A DNA stretch of 64,000 bases from CAZSRX01 sp964609675 [NCBI: uncultured Bacteroidota bacterium] (GCA_964609675.1 CAZSRX010000021.1:1-64000), one strand, 5' to 3'. Positions 1 through 9,432 are shown, counted from the stretch's first letter. The notes: generated from the letters alone by a model not told the origin. Program-made: numbers and translations.

Positions 1-2125
1 CCGGTGTGTAATAATTGGGAACCGCGACAACTAATTTGTCAATTTTTGTTTCTTTTAATACTTCCTTTGATTTATCATAAAGATGACTAATCAGCAACTC
101 TGTAATCTGTTCACCGGTAAAAGACCTGGGTTCTCCTTTTAAGATAACGGTCCTGGCGTTCTGATACCCGATCAGTTTTTTAATGGAAAAGAAACCGTTT
201 TCAGGACTTGCGGATATTTGTTCCACGGCCGTCTGCCCGAACAACGGATTTCCGTCTTTTTTAAAATAGATGGTTGTCGGCATGATCTCGGAGGATCCCT
301 CCATTTTAACCGGGCTGATTTTCTCGGAGGGTTGTCCATAGGCTACACAAGTACCTGTAGTACCGGGATCGATAGCCAGCCATTTTGTGTTCAGTTTAGG
401 CGTCAGCGTAAAACGGAAAAACTTGCATTCCTCCACATTTTTTGTACCAGGCGCGTTTGCAGTAATTTCCAGTTCAAAACAATCTTCCCTTTTAATCGGC
501 ATTCCCTCAGGTTCATTAATGGCGCCTGGTCTGAAATATAATTCGATTGTCGTTTTTTCTCCAGGGGCAATATTGGTGAATGACGGATCATCAGATAATC
601 CGTAGATGTTGTCTCCTTTTGAAATATACATACCTGTCCTGAACAACTCGTCTTTAAACTGATTTCCTGTAGTGTTGTGCCTGAGCCTGAAACAGCCTGA
701 TATTTTCTTCGGAAAAATCCTGTTACACCTGTTATGAATATCAAATTCTATCCGGTATTCTGTTTCTTCGTCCCATTCGTAGGCTGGAATTTTTTCAGGA
801 AACCCAACTATTTTCTGCAAATCCTGGTTACTATGGATAATCTCAAGAGAAACGGATGGCTTATATAAAAAGAAAACAACCAGGTAAAGAAACAATAATA
901 TTCCTGCAATGATTATGGCCCATATCCACCACGGCATTCCGGGGGGCGGTTCAAAATTCAGTATGGCGTCCCTCTCTGCGGACTGCACGGAGTAATAAAA
1001 TGTGCCCTTCCAGTATGAATTCGGATTATAAACCATGTCAAATTTAAGAACCAAACCGACGCTCAGGTCCTCTCCCCTGAAAATTGATGAAGAGATGTCG
1101 AACGGAGAAATGCTGTACATATTAGGATGGCCCTGAACCGGACGGAAATCAATGTCATAATTTGCTTCTGTTCCCTTGTTCCTTAAATGAAAGGAAATGA
1201 CCTTTTTCTGAATGTTATCCGGGTTGACGGGTTTCTGCCTGTTCTTTTCGCTGACATACATGCTGAAACTGAAAGGATTCATCTTAAAAACAGACTGCTC
1301 CTGGTCCAGGGAAAGACTTTTCCTCTCGATTTCTATCACAGGTACATCCAAAAGGCGCAATACCGATACTTTAACAAGCATGGGATTAGCCGGATAAATG
1401 GGACGTTGTATGACAATTTCATAAACCGGTTCAAGCAGGAAGTTATTGTTGAAAAACTTCACCACTTCATTTTCGATATAATCAACTTTATTCCTGCTGT
1501 TGTCCCGGACAGCCAGTCGGTCGTTAAGCCCGATGCCTCCATCGCCGGAAACAAAGTCGCTGACCTGTATAACAATTACCGTATCTGCGGATATTCTCTT
1601 ATCCGAAAGATATGCGAGTGAAAAAGGGTATACATACCGTATCATCTGAAAATCATATTCCGGAAGTGATTGAATCCCTTTTAATATATCTGGAATCTCG
1701 TCGGCATTTTTTGCTTCCTGAGAGTGACGGAATACCGTATTTGAAAGACTGACAATGAAATCCGGGGAGGATTTAGCTTTTGACTCACACAGCTGTATAT
1801 CCTGTCCATTAATGCCGTGGGTCAGGAAATCCAGGCGGTCGTTCTTTTCTCTGTGATATAACGGCAGGTAAAGCTTAAAATGATCCATTACGTCCCGGTC
1901 TATACGGGCATTCTGGCTGATTTTTAATTCGGAGGATGTAAGCAATTGAATCAGGATGTCGTTAACTTCTCTACGCATTTTACGGTCATGAGGCTGAAAC
2001 TGGTTCCCGGATGAACCGGAAAGGTCATACAGGACAATAATATGCCGGTGAACCTGCTGAATCGGAGTTTGGGCCTGTAAAGCGCAAACTATGAAAGCGA
2101 ATATAAGCAAAATGGCTTTCTTCAT
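1..2125 (-). CDS. Transmembrane vWA-Hsp70 fusion protein (3' end outside window)
   Basis: An open frame of 708 codons runs off the left edge. It starts at an ATG preceded by GGAGG. Residues 1-19 form a Sec signal peptide ending LQA-Q. A vWA-like domain follows, with the metal-site motif DLSGS (D34, S36, S38) and a later VSDF strand. One hydrophobic helix lies at about 398-420 (WWIWAIIIAGILL). A second extracytoplasmic or linker region leads to an Hsp70 nucleotide-binding domain from about residue 583: DPGTTGT at D586 is phosphate-1, followed by FSIKKLIGY and VVAVPNYYTP as in DnaK. With a signal peptide and one membrane helix, the vWA part should be periplasmic and the ATPase cytoplasmic. It is the last visible gene of a six-gene operon, 15 nt after its neighbour. 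The function is not known; force or signal transfer across the membrane is an inference. Confidence 0.85.
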   Translation of the reverse strand, partial: MKKAILLIFAFIVCALQAQTPIQQVHRHIIVLYDLSGSSGNQFQPHDRKMRREVNDILIQLLTSSELKISQNARIDRDVMDHFKLYLPLYHREKNDRLDFLTHGINGQDIQLCESKAKSSPDFIVSLSNTVFRHSQEAKNADEIPDILKGIQSLPEYDFQMIRYVYPFSLAYLSDKRISADTVIVIQVSDFVSGDGGIGLNDRLAVRDNSRNKVDYIENEVVKFFNNNFLLEPVYEIVIQRPIYPANPMLVKVSVLRLLDVPVIEIERKSLSLDQEQSVFKMNPFSFSMYVSEKNRQKPVNPDNIQKKVISFHLRNKGTEANYDIDFRPVQGHPNMYSISPFDISSSIFRGEDLSVGLVLKFDMVYNPNSYWKGTFYYSVQSAERDAILNFEPPPGMPWWIWAIIIAGILLFLYLVVFFLYKPSVSLEIIHSNQDLQKIVGFPEKIPAYEWDEETEYRIEFDIHNRCNRIFPKKISGCFRLRHNTTGNQFKDELFRTGMYISKGDNIYGLSDDPSFTNIAPGEKTTIELYFRPGAINEPEGMPIKREDCFELEITANAPGTKNVEECKFFRFTLTPKLNTKWLAIDPGTTGTCVAYGQPSEKISPVKMEGSSEIMPTTIYFKKDGNPLFGQTAVEQISASPENGFFSIKKLIGYQNARTVILKGEPRSFTGEQITELLISHLYDKSKEVLKETKIDKLVVAVPNYYTP

Positions 2126-2140
2126 TTTAACCTCCGGATT

Positions 2141-2788
2141 TTATCCTACTTTAATTCTTCCGATGGACTGTATGGACCATTTATCCCCGTTTTTTCTGCA
2201 AAGGGCTGGTTTGATGAGTTGGGTGATTCTCAGGTCATTCTGACTTGACGCTACATCGACTTCAAATGATTTCTTAAAAACAAATGATGTGTTCTGATCG
2301 TAAGGAATGGCCCGTGTCGGCGCCAGCCAGTACAAGTCGTCCCACTGGAACAGAACAAAATAACCGGAAGCATCGGCTTCAATCACGGGCTCTGAATCCT
2401 GACCGATTTCAGTGTGAAAAGCATCTAATTTAAGCGACACTTTTTTCGCGTCATGGTCAGTAATCCATTTTTTCAATTTTTCCCGGTCAGAGAGGCTTTG
2501 ATTGAAAAGCTGAATAACCGAACTGATGTTTTTTTCTTTTTTTCCTTCAGTTTCCGGCAAAATGATTTCCGCTTTCTGCGCGGGAGATTTCTCATTGTCC
2601 GCAAACTTGCGTAATGCGGTTTTTAGTCGGTCTATATCCTCTTCTATCCCGGATAACCGGTCCTGAAAATCGTTTATTTTGCGGAATAATTGTCTTACTG
2701 ATTTCCGCATTGAATAAAAAAGCCAGATAAACAAGATAATCATCACCGCATACGCGATAATGGCGATCAGCATATTCGTAGTCAGCAT
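2141..2788 (-). CDS. Membrane-anchored coiled-coil protein of the tubulin/actin-like locus
   Basis: This 215-residue protein has an N-terminal membrane helix at about residues 7-26 (IAIIAYAVMIILFIWLF). A charged, heptad-like stretch at about 28-70 is probably a coiled coil, followed by a polar linker and a C-terminal domain of about 120 residues with aromatic strands (FVLFQWDDLYWLAP). I do not recognise the C-terminal domain. The gene lies 21 nt after the large actin-like ATPase and 15 nt before the vWA-Hsp70 gene, so it is almost certainly co-translated with them. It could tether or spatially couple the cytoplasmic ATPases to the membrane; that role is inferred from topology and context only. 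Confidence 0.75.
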   Translation of the reverse strand: MLTTNMLIAIIAYAVMIILFIWLFYSMRKSVRQLFRKINDFQDRLSGIEEDIDRLKTALRKFADNEKSPAQKAEIILPETEGKKEKNISSVIQLFNQSLSDREKLKKWITDHDAKKVSLKLDAFHTEIGQDSEPVIEADASGYFVLFQWDDLYWLAPTRAIPYDQNTSFVFKKSFEVDVASSQNDLRITQLIKPALCRKNGDKWSIQSIGRIKVG

Positions 2789-2809
2789 GGAGGCCCGCTT
2801 GTATAGGAT

Positions 2810-5800
2810 TTATGAAAAGGTTTTTCGGTCTTCTTGCATCTTTTTAATTAACGCCCTGGCGCCGATGATAAACGGGGACTCCAGCACAATGTCGCTTTCT
2901 TTTCCCCTGAAAGCTCCCTGGATGGCGCTAAATACAACATTACGGTCAAATTTCAGAGGGTATATCAGCAAATCATCACAGAAATTCAGGAATTCATGTT
3001 TGGCCATACCCAATTCGCAAAGTTCATTAAGAAGTTCAAATTTGGATAGGGTAGGATTTATCATATGGGCTTTATCGAGTAATATATAGTCGTTACGTGC
3101 TAGTTCATCCTTGTCCAGCAGGATTCCCGTTTCACCTACAATAACTGCTTTTGAATCTTTTTTAGTTATTTTAGAGACGGAGAATCCTTCCCTGATTTCA
3201 TTGCCTATCTCGTTCTTCTGGTCCTTTGTGGATGAGATAGACTTCAGAAATTTGTTGTCTTCATGAATCAATAGACCGCGGCATACTTCCTCTTTGGGTT
3301 CATCCGAAAGGCATATCGTTATTTGATCGGAACGGAGTTCTTCCCTGTATCCGATAGCGAAAGCCCCCCTGCCAAGTTTTTCATATACCTTACTGATATC
3401 CGGATACAGAAGCTTAAGTAGTTTGGAAGCATTGCCCCCGATGTGAACAGTTACGTTGCTAATTGCCGGATCCTGTTTGTAAAATAACTGGCCTAAAAAA
3501 TAAAACATCGAAGCAAAACCCCAGAAGATGACGGAACGGCCGTACTTAACGGGCTCATCCTCCAGATTACCCGTAAAATAGGAAACAACATTTTCCCCTT
3601 TTTGGCTCATAATGTTGTTAATGATTGATCCGTTGTAAATACTGGAATTGGCGAACATATTCTGGATGCGCGCTGTCTTTACCTTACGCTCGGCCTCATT
3701 AGATCCGAAATTGGCGATGCTTACTATTTTTTTCATGAAAACATCAGATTTGCTGAACAAATCTTCAAACAGCAGAACACCGCCCATTCTGAATGAGAGG
3801 TTTTCTTTTATATAATTGCTTCCCTTTTTGCTGTCCCAAATAACCAGGTCTGTCGTTCCGCCCCCGATATCAACGGAGACAAAATATTTACCGTTACCGG
3901 TTCCTACAATATCATCTTCCCTTTTTTCGGTACAGTACAAGGCGGTTGCGATTCCCTCATCGATGTCTATCTGTTTATCGTCAATATTTCTGAAATAACT
4001 GGTTTTGATATCAACACCGGTCGTTTCATAAACCGATTTTGCTGATTTTTCCCAGGTTGACTTGAAAATCGTTATCCGGTTTTTTTCAAAAGATAAGGGA
4101 TAGCTCCATAAAATATGTACCTGCGACTTCTTCAGGTTATATTTAACATGATAAGCTATAAGCAGCATCAACTGGGTGATGAACATATCGACCAACGGCA
4201 TCATTTTCGGATCGGTTGTCCATTTAATCTGTGTGCGGATCTGCGAGGAAAACATTTTAGCGACATCGTCTTCCATTTTTTCAATATTCTGGAAAGGAAT
4301 CATGCCATGAATAAACGAAATTCTCTGATTAGCGGCTTCTTTTTTGTAAAGTAAAGCCGTTGTTATCGGAAATATGAAAGAATCCGATATGAAATTAGTT
4401 GACCGTAATACATTCGCATAAGGCGTGTTGTTGTTAAATACTTCCAGAGGCTTCAGATCATTGATTTCCATCCGTTTTTTGACCAACTGGCCGTCCAGTA
4501 AAAATACATTTGTATTGGAAGTGCCGAAATCGATGCTGACCTCAACAGATGTATTTTCTGTCCTTTCCGCGTTCGGAGCCTCTATCGCGAATATCCCGAG
4601 CGGCTCGCCTTCTCCCTGCAGGGCTTCTTTTTTTCCGTCAGGCAAATCCCTGACCGGAACGGATTGCAGTTCAATAATGGATGGAAACGATTTCAGACAG
4701 TAAACGGACAATTTATCCTCTACTCTGCTGGCAACAACATCAGGTTCATCTTTCATAGAGAAGACCTGAAGCCGTACATTTGTCTGTATATCTTCCGAAT
4801 GTGAAAAGAGGCAATAATACCGGTTCCATGCAGGATCATTATATCTCGGCCAGATATCCAGCAGAGGTATATTGTCATACTCAATAATATCTTTCGCGTA
4901 AAAATCTTTATGCAACGAATAACCGGCACCGCTTTTGTTCAGCTGAATGCGTACTTTAAACCGGTTCCCTGAACTGCCCGGATCTTCCAGTTCTTCAATG
5001 AAACATTTATCATAATCAATCTCGTATCCCTTTTCTTTCAGGAAACGAAGCCTGACAGGAAAAGTGAATACGGGTTCCGTCCTGCCGCTTTTCCATTTAA
5101 GAGGTTTGATATATTGCGTGTTTATATTTTGGAGCTTGATTAATTTTTCGACAAATACCTGTTTTATGTCTATGGGTAATTTGGCTTTTCTGGCGAATGT
5201 TGAGTAAAAGGAATTTTCACTTATATTGTTGTAGATAGAAAAAACAGCAGGAGATGCATGAGCAATAATTTTCTTCTCAATTTCTGCTTTCCATTTTTCT
5301 AAAAGCGAACATATTTCATGTCTTTTGTACTCTTTATTATCTGCCGGTTGAAATTGTTTAATTCGGGTTATGGTTTCATTAATCCAGTTATTTAAGATTG
5401 AAAGCATTGTTTCATCGACAGCAAATTTCGGGCATTTTAAAGGATCGGTAAATTTGAATTTTTGTGTTTCTTCGTTCTTAATGACCCAGGTAAAAGTGTC
5501 TGACGGGGCAGGTGCAGCATAGTCAGCCCCCGTAAAAACTAATGTTAAGGGCGAAAAACCGCCAAGAACTCTTTTCTTTCCTCCGGCAATATGCTTTATT
5601 AAATAAAACTCCTCTTCAGGCCAGTATTGATCATTAGGTTTCAGTTTTTTTACTATTCCTGTAAATCCGTCATTCGCTAACTTTACTTTTATTATTTCAA
5701 TTTTTATATCCAATATATCGCTGAAACATAATAATGCCAGAAGTCCTCTCCATTCATCCGTCACAAACTCATGAGCAGGATGCTTAAACCCTTTATTATC

Positions 5801-6049
5801 CTTCTCAATTGCAAAATACAAAGCCTTATAGAATAGGTATGGACGAGCCCAGACTGTGGGTATTGAGGAAATCATATCCGGGGTTTTATCCGTATCATGG
5901 ATCATGATATCTCTTCCAAGGTTTTCGAGTTGGGAATCTCGGAAACCAACCCACTTACCGGGCTCGGGACTGTACTGCATACTATTGTTAACACAGACCA
6001 CTTCCGGTAAAAAGGCTTTAGTCCCTGTCGGTTTTTCATTGTTTGGCAT
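2810..6049 (-). CDS. Large actin/Hsp70-fold ATPase with ~500-residue N-terminal extension
   Basis: The protein has 1079 residues and no signal peptide or membrane segment, so it is probably cytoplasmic. The C-terminal half carries the three actin-superfamily nucleotide motifs: phosphate-1 IDFGTSNTN at D507, phosphate-2 VDIGGGTTD at D727, and an adenosine motif VHIGGNASK near 867-875. The first ~500 residues are rich in W, F and Y, and I recognise no family in them; they could be a partner- or membrane-binding module. Ordinary Hsp70s are about 640 residues with the ATPase domain first, so this is neither a DnaK nor a MreB. The start is supported by CCGGAG 8 nt upstream. It sits 19 nt after the tubulin-like gene, giving an operon with both tubulin-fold and actin-fold proteins. 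Confidence 0.85.
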   Translation of the reverse strand: MPNNEKPTGTKAFLPEVVCVNNSMQYSPEPGKWVGFRDSQLENLGRDIMIHDTDKTPDMISSIPTVWARPYLFYKALYFAIEKDNKGFKHPAHEFVTDEWRGLLALLCFSDILDIKIEIIKVKLANDGFTGIVKKLKPNDQYWPEEEFYLIKHIAGGKKRVLGGFSPLTLVFTGADYAAPAPSDTFTWVIKNEETQKFKFTDPLKCPKFAVDETMLSILNNWINETITRIKQFQPADNKEYKRHEICSLLEKWKAEIEKKIIAHASPAVFSIYNNISENSFYSTFARKAKLPIDIKQVFVEKLIKLQNINTQYIKPLKWKSGRTEPVFTFPVRLRFLKEKGYEIDYDKCFIEELEDPGSSGNRFKVRIQLNKSGAGYSLHKDFYAKDIIEYDNIPLLDIWPRYNDPAWNRYYCLFSHSEDIQTNVRLQVFSMKDEPDVVASRVEDKLSVYCLKSFPSIIELQSVPVRDLPDGKKEALQGEGEPLGIFAIEAPNAERTENTSVEVSIDFGTSNTNVFLLDGQLVKKRMEINDLKPLEVFNNNTPYANVLRSTNFISDSFIFPITTALLYKKEAANQRISFIHGMIPFQNIEKMEDDVAKMFSSQIRTQIKWTTDPKMMPLVDMFITQLMLLIAYHVKYNLKKSQVHILWSYPLSFEKNRITIFKSTWEKSAKSVYETTGVDIKTSYFRNIDDKQIDIDEGIATALYCTEKREDDIVGTGNGKYFVSVDIGGGTTDLVIWDSKKGSNYIKENLSFRMGGVLLFEDLFSKSDVFMKKIVSIANFGSNEAERKVKTARIQNMFANSSIYNGSIINNIMSQKGENVVSYFTGNLEDEPVKYGRSVIFWGFASMFYFLGQLFYKQDPAISNVTVHIGGNASKLLKLLYPDISKVYEKLGRGAFAIGYREELRSDQITICLSDEPKEEVCRGLLIHEDNKFLKSISSTKDQKNEIGNEIREGFSVSKITKKDSKAVIVGETGILLDKDELARNDYILLDKAHMINPTLSKFELLNELCELGMAKHEFLNFCDDLLIYPLKFDRNVVFSAIQGAFRGKESDIVLESPFIIGARALIKKMQEDRKTFS

Positions 6050-6068
6050 ATATTTTCTCCGGTATTAA

Positions 6069-7574
6069 CTAATTGATGTTATAAACTTTCTGAACAAAAT
6101 TATAGCTTGCCTGATAGAAAATATTCACTAATTTGGCGGAAGCAGAAGAAAGGCCGCTTTCCACTTTGACTTTTTTCAGGCATTCAATAAATTTTGTATA
6201 ATCAGGAGTCAAACCACTCTCATTGAAAAGTACGGATGAAAAATCAGATTCCACATTGCGGCGTGTGTTGATAAGTCTGACTACGGGATTGTCAAACCGA
6301 TGGGTATCCCTCAGCCATTCAAAAAAGGAATAATGTCCTTCCCTCTGGAAAAAATCTCTAACGATAGCCAAATATTGTTTTTCCCTGTCAGCTGTTAAAT
6401 CATCATTTTTCTTGAAGAAATCCCTGATAACTTTCATTTCACCGGGAAATTGAGTAAACTGATTAGTGTTCTTGTAAAAATAGAGATAGACAGTTCCCAT
6501 AATAGCTGCTGTCGCCATTTTTATCTTTATTTCGTCCCTTTCAAAGGAGTTTGACGGCATATCGTTCCAGGTCACCTCATTATTATTTTCACGCCCGCAA
6601 TAACAATATTCTATTTTGGATTCGCTTCTTTTAGGTAGCGGCTGAGTGTCTTTAAAAAAAGCCATAGCGGATAAGGCGGCAATTATTTCAATATAGTGAG
6701 GATGATTTGTCTGGCTTTCCCCTCCCACCGCAAATTTTCCAAGTGCCGTATCTTTAATGCTTTTTTCACCAAGTACATAAATTCTGTTATAAACACCCTT
6801 GATAAAAATATCATAATTCATCAGCGCGGCCTTAGTGCTGGAAATAAAATTTTCACTCTTCACAAATAAGCCGTCAATTTTCTTATCGGGCGTTGAAAAA
6901 GTGAAATAAGGCAGCATAATCATACCGCCGATGTAAATATTTTCTCTGTTTTCTGTAATATCAAGGATAAGTTTGGGTAAATTCGGGAATCCTGCCGCTC
7001 CGGTGCCTCCAAAGATGGAACCGCAGATAAATATTCTGATATCTGATGCTTTATTCTCCTTTATCAGTCTCATAGTCTGGCCGATAGGGCTCTGTAAAAC
7101 TTCAGGTTCGGCATTATCATAATCGTTAAAAATTTTAGAGCTTGCCATAACCACAGACCCAATCGCGGGATGACCCCGGAAGCCCTGGTTGAGCTTAGTG
7201 CATCTCTCATCTTCGGTCAAAAGCAGATTACATAAATCCTGTTCGTCTTCAGACAGCATGTTATATTTTATGAGATCATGGAGGGATTCATCCCTTTTAA
7301 CAGGCGACCAGTGCCAGTTGTACTCCTGGTGCTCATCGATTGGACCTTTTATAATAGGAGAGAAAAAAGGGACATTCCCATAACCCATACCCCTGCACTT
7401 CTGATATAAATTCAGCAGTTTCATGGTCCTGCCAAGATTACCGTTGCCTTTATCCGGGTCAATGAGTAAAACGTGCGTCTCATCAGCGCCCAATCCGCAG
7501 GCAGATAGATACGCAAAGGCTTCTGTCATTTGAATGCCTCGGCCGCCTATTCCGATCAATATATTGATAGCCAT
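6069..7574 (-). CDS. Tubulin/FtsZ-like GTPase
   Basis: This 501-residue protein shows the tubulin-superfamily G-domain pattern. It has an N-terminal GIGGRG loop at residues 8-13, then a strand ending LLIDPD (about 37-42), and the glycine-rich signature GGTGAAG at 189-195 after a hydrophobic strand (IRIFICGSIF). The family consensus for that loop is GGGTG[ST]G. The C-terminal half matches nothing I recognise. I do not see the NxDxxE-type T7 loop that completes the neighbouring subunit's GTPase site in FtsZ, so catalysis or polymerisation may differ. It resembles the divergent tubulin-like (Tubulin_2 type) families found beside vWA proteins rather than cell-division FtsZ. The gene lies third in the operon, 31 nt after a membrane protein gene. 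Confidence 0.8.
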   Translation of the reverse strand: MAINILIGIGGRGIQMTEAFAYLSACGLGADETHVLLIDPDKGNGNLGRTMKLLNLYQKCRGMGYGNVPFFSPIIKGPIDEHQEYNWHWSPVKRDESLHDLIKYNMLSEDEQDLCNLLLTEDERCTKLNQGFRGHPAIGSVVMASSKIFNDYDNAEPEVLQSPIGQTMRLIKENKASDIRIFICGSIFGGTGAAGFPNLPKLILDITENRENIYIGGMIMLPYFTFSTPDKKIDGLFVKSENFISSTKAALMNYDIFIKGVYNRIYVLGEKSIKDTALGKFAVGGESQTNHPHYIEIIAALSAMAFFKDTQPLPKRSESKIEYCYCGRENNNEVTWNDMPSNSFERDEIKIKMATAAIMGTVYLYFYKNTNQFTQFPGEMKVIRDFFKKNDDLTADREKQYLAIVRDFFQREGHYSFFEWLRDTHRFDNPVVRLINTRRNVESDFSSVLFNESGLTPDYTKFIECLKKVKVESGLSSASAKLVNIFYQASYNFVQKVYNIN

Positions 7575-7605
7575 AAATAAATGCTCCCTTTATTTATATT
7601 AATTT

Positions 7606-8076
7606 CTATCCGATATGTACTTTGCAGGGTATCCTAAGCCAGGGAATTACTTTTGTTGTAAAAGAAGGTCGAAAGATATGTGACAGTGACCAATAAAGCA
7701 AAATATATTCAATTAAGGCTGTATATATCGCATAAAAAGTATTCGGCAGCGTTAATAAAGCCTCAAAACCCAGGTACTCCTCTATAGCAGGATAAGAATG
7801 AGTTGGTAAACTTAAACAACGCAGTAAGACTATAACAGCTATCAATACAATACCAATCAACAAAAAAAGAAACCAGCCCTTCAGCGGACGATAAGCCTCC
7901 GTTATATCTCTTGGTACTAATTTCTTTTTTACGACATAATACATTACTAGGATAGTGATGATTGCAATAAAAATTACTATCAAAAAATTATCAGTCAGAA
8001 ATTCGGACCATTTCTGGGCGGTATAGTTCATGGGCTGTTTCCCGATACCTATCAACTGCAAGAGTTTATGCAACAT
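7606..8076 (-). CDS. Small polytopic membrane protein of the tubulin/actin-like locus
   Basis: The ATG at 8076 (156 residues) is preferred over an upstream TTG because AAGGAG lies 7 nt before it. Two clear membrane helices are visible at about residues 26-46 and 62-83. A third, weaker hydrophobic region lies around 100-127 (FYAIYTALIEYILLYWSL). There is no signal peptide and I recognise no family. It is encoded 20 nt after the vWA lipoprotein gene and 31 nt before the tubulin-like gene, so it is a natural candidate for the inner-membrane anchor or channel of the system. That role is inferred from position and topology. Confidence 0.7.
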   Translation of the reverse strand: MLHKLLQLIGIGKQPMNYTAQKWSEFLTDNFLIVIFIAIITILVMYYVVKKKLVPRDITEAYRPLKGWFLFLLIGIVLIAVIVLLRCLSLPTHSYPAIEEYLGFEALLTLPNTFYAIYTALIEYILLYWSLSHIFRPSFTTKVIPWLRIPCKVHIG

Positions 8077-8096
8077 ATCTTTAACTCCTTTCAATA

Positions 8097-9344
8097 TTAA
8101 TAAATCGCAAGATAAAACCGACCTATGATTTGCGGGTTAATTTCAGCAGACAAAACAAGCAGTTTTTTTGTGAAATCATATAAATAAGGCGTTTTCGATC
8201 CCGGATTTTTCGCGTTATCGGTTGACCATTCTTTTATCCATTCAGGGTATACAACAGTGGGGCTGAATGATGCCTCACAGTAAAAAGCATACCAGAGTTT
8301 TTTCATGATCGGAGCGAGTTGCAGTTTTATCTGTGTTTCAAATTCACCATTTTCATTTATCCTGAATGCTTCAACCGATTTGATTTTTACAAGCTTGTCT
8401 TCTTTTTCTGCCGGTCTGTCAGATTTTATTATTTTTTTTAGAACATTAAGAGATACGTTACAAATCTGGGAATCTGTGTTTGTCGTATAAAAAATCTGAT
8501 AATCTTTAATAAACTTTCCTTTAACCGATACATTCAGATAACCAGTGCTTTGCCCTTCAAATTCAATGATTTTATAATTCTTAACTCCGGTTTCAGCCGG
8601 AACCGTCAATAACGATGAGCTTTCTTTATCGACTTTCAAGACAACTTCCGATTTCTCAACCGCCTCAGAACCGGAGACAAACAGATATTCGGTTTTCAGG
8701 CCGGGAATTGTTCTGGCATCCTCTGTGATGATGTTCACCAGTTTCTGACTATGTGATCGATGGCCGAAAACAAACATGTAAAATTGCTGGGTTTTTGTCT
8801 GAAAACCCAGCAGATAAAAATCATTCTTACTTAGTATCCATTTTGATATTTCCTCAACGACACCCAGTATATCTGGTTTAAAATCGATCAAAGGAATGCC
8901 GTCGGTTATAATTATATTGATGGAACTGGTATTCAGAGTATCCCCGACAAAGAGGCGCATCACTTTCTTGATATCAGTATCCCCCCTATATTTTACAGGA
9001 TTTTCTATTTCATCGATCAGGCGGTCATCGGATAAATTCTGTATATCAGCATCAAAACTATGGTATCTTCTTTGGCATTTGACATAGGATGTTTTAAGAG
9101 TCAGCGCGAATTTTGTCATCAAGCTGATATACATTTTATCCCGGGCATAACTGACCATAGAACCTGAACGGTCAAAATATATGCTTATATCTTCAAGTTC
9201 TTTCACAGCCACTGAATTTTTATCAAAAATTTCTTGAACAGTTTTCCATTCCGGAGGATCATCTTTGCATGAGTTAAAAAAGAAACCGGTCATCATCAAA
9301 AATATCACGAAATATTTTATTACTACCTTTTTTGTATTAATCAT
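8097..9344 (-). CDS. vWA-domain lipoprotein, first gene of the tubulin/actin-like operon
   Basis: The 415-residue product begins with a hydrophobic signal peptide ending FFNSC; C26 is the likely lipidated cysteine. The vWA domain shows all metal-site elements: DRSGS (D58, S60, S62), the threonine of GDTD (T123) and the aspartate of IIITDG (D148). The C-terminal ~200 residues form an unrecognised, probably beta-rich domain. The start is preceded by GGAGAAAGG. This is the promoter-proximal gene of the operon, with a promoter-like sequence about 90 nt upstream. A periplasmic or outer-membrane ligand-binding or adhesion role is likely from the intact metal site; the ligand is unknown. Confidence 0.8.
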   Translation of the reverse strand: MINTKKVVIKYFVIFLMMTGFFFNSCKDDPPEWKTVQEIFDKNSVAVKELEDISIYFDRSGSMVSYARDKMYISLMTKFALTLKTSYVKCQRRYHSFDADIQNLSDDRLIDEIENPVKYRGDTDIKKVMRLFVGDTLNTSSINIIITDGIPLIDFKPDILGVVEEISKWILSKNDFYLLGFQTKTQQFYMFVFGHRSHSQKLVNIITEDARTIPGLKTEYLFVSGSEAVEKSEVVLKVDKESSSLLTVPAETGVKNYKIIEFEGQSTGYLNVSVKGKFIKDYQIFYTTNTDSQICNVSLNVLKKIIKSDRPAEKEDKLVKIKSVEAFRINENGEFETQIKLQLAPIMKKLWYAFYCEASFSPTVVYPEWIKEWSTDNAKNPGSKTPYLYDFTKKLLVLSAEINPQIIGRFYLAIY

Positions 9345-9432
9345 TTACCTTTCTCCAACAAGATTAAATTTTCATTAAAAATATTTATTAAAAAAAACCT
9401 CTTGATTTTGATATAAAGACATTATTTGATGA

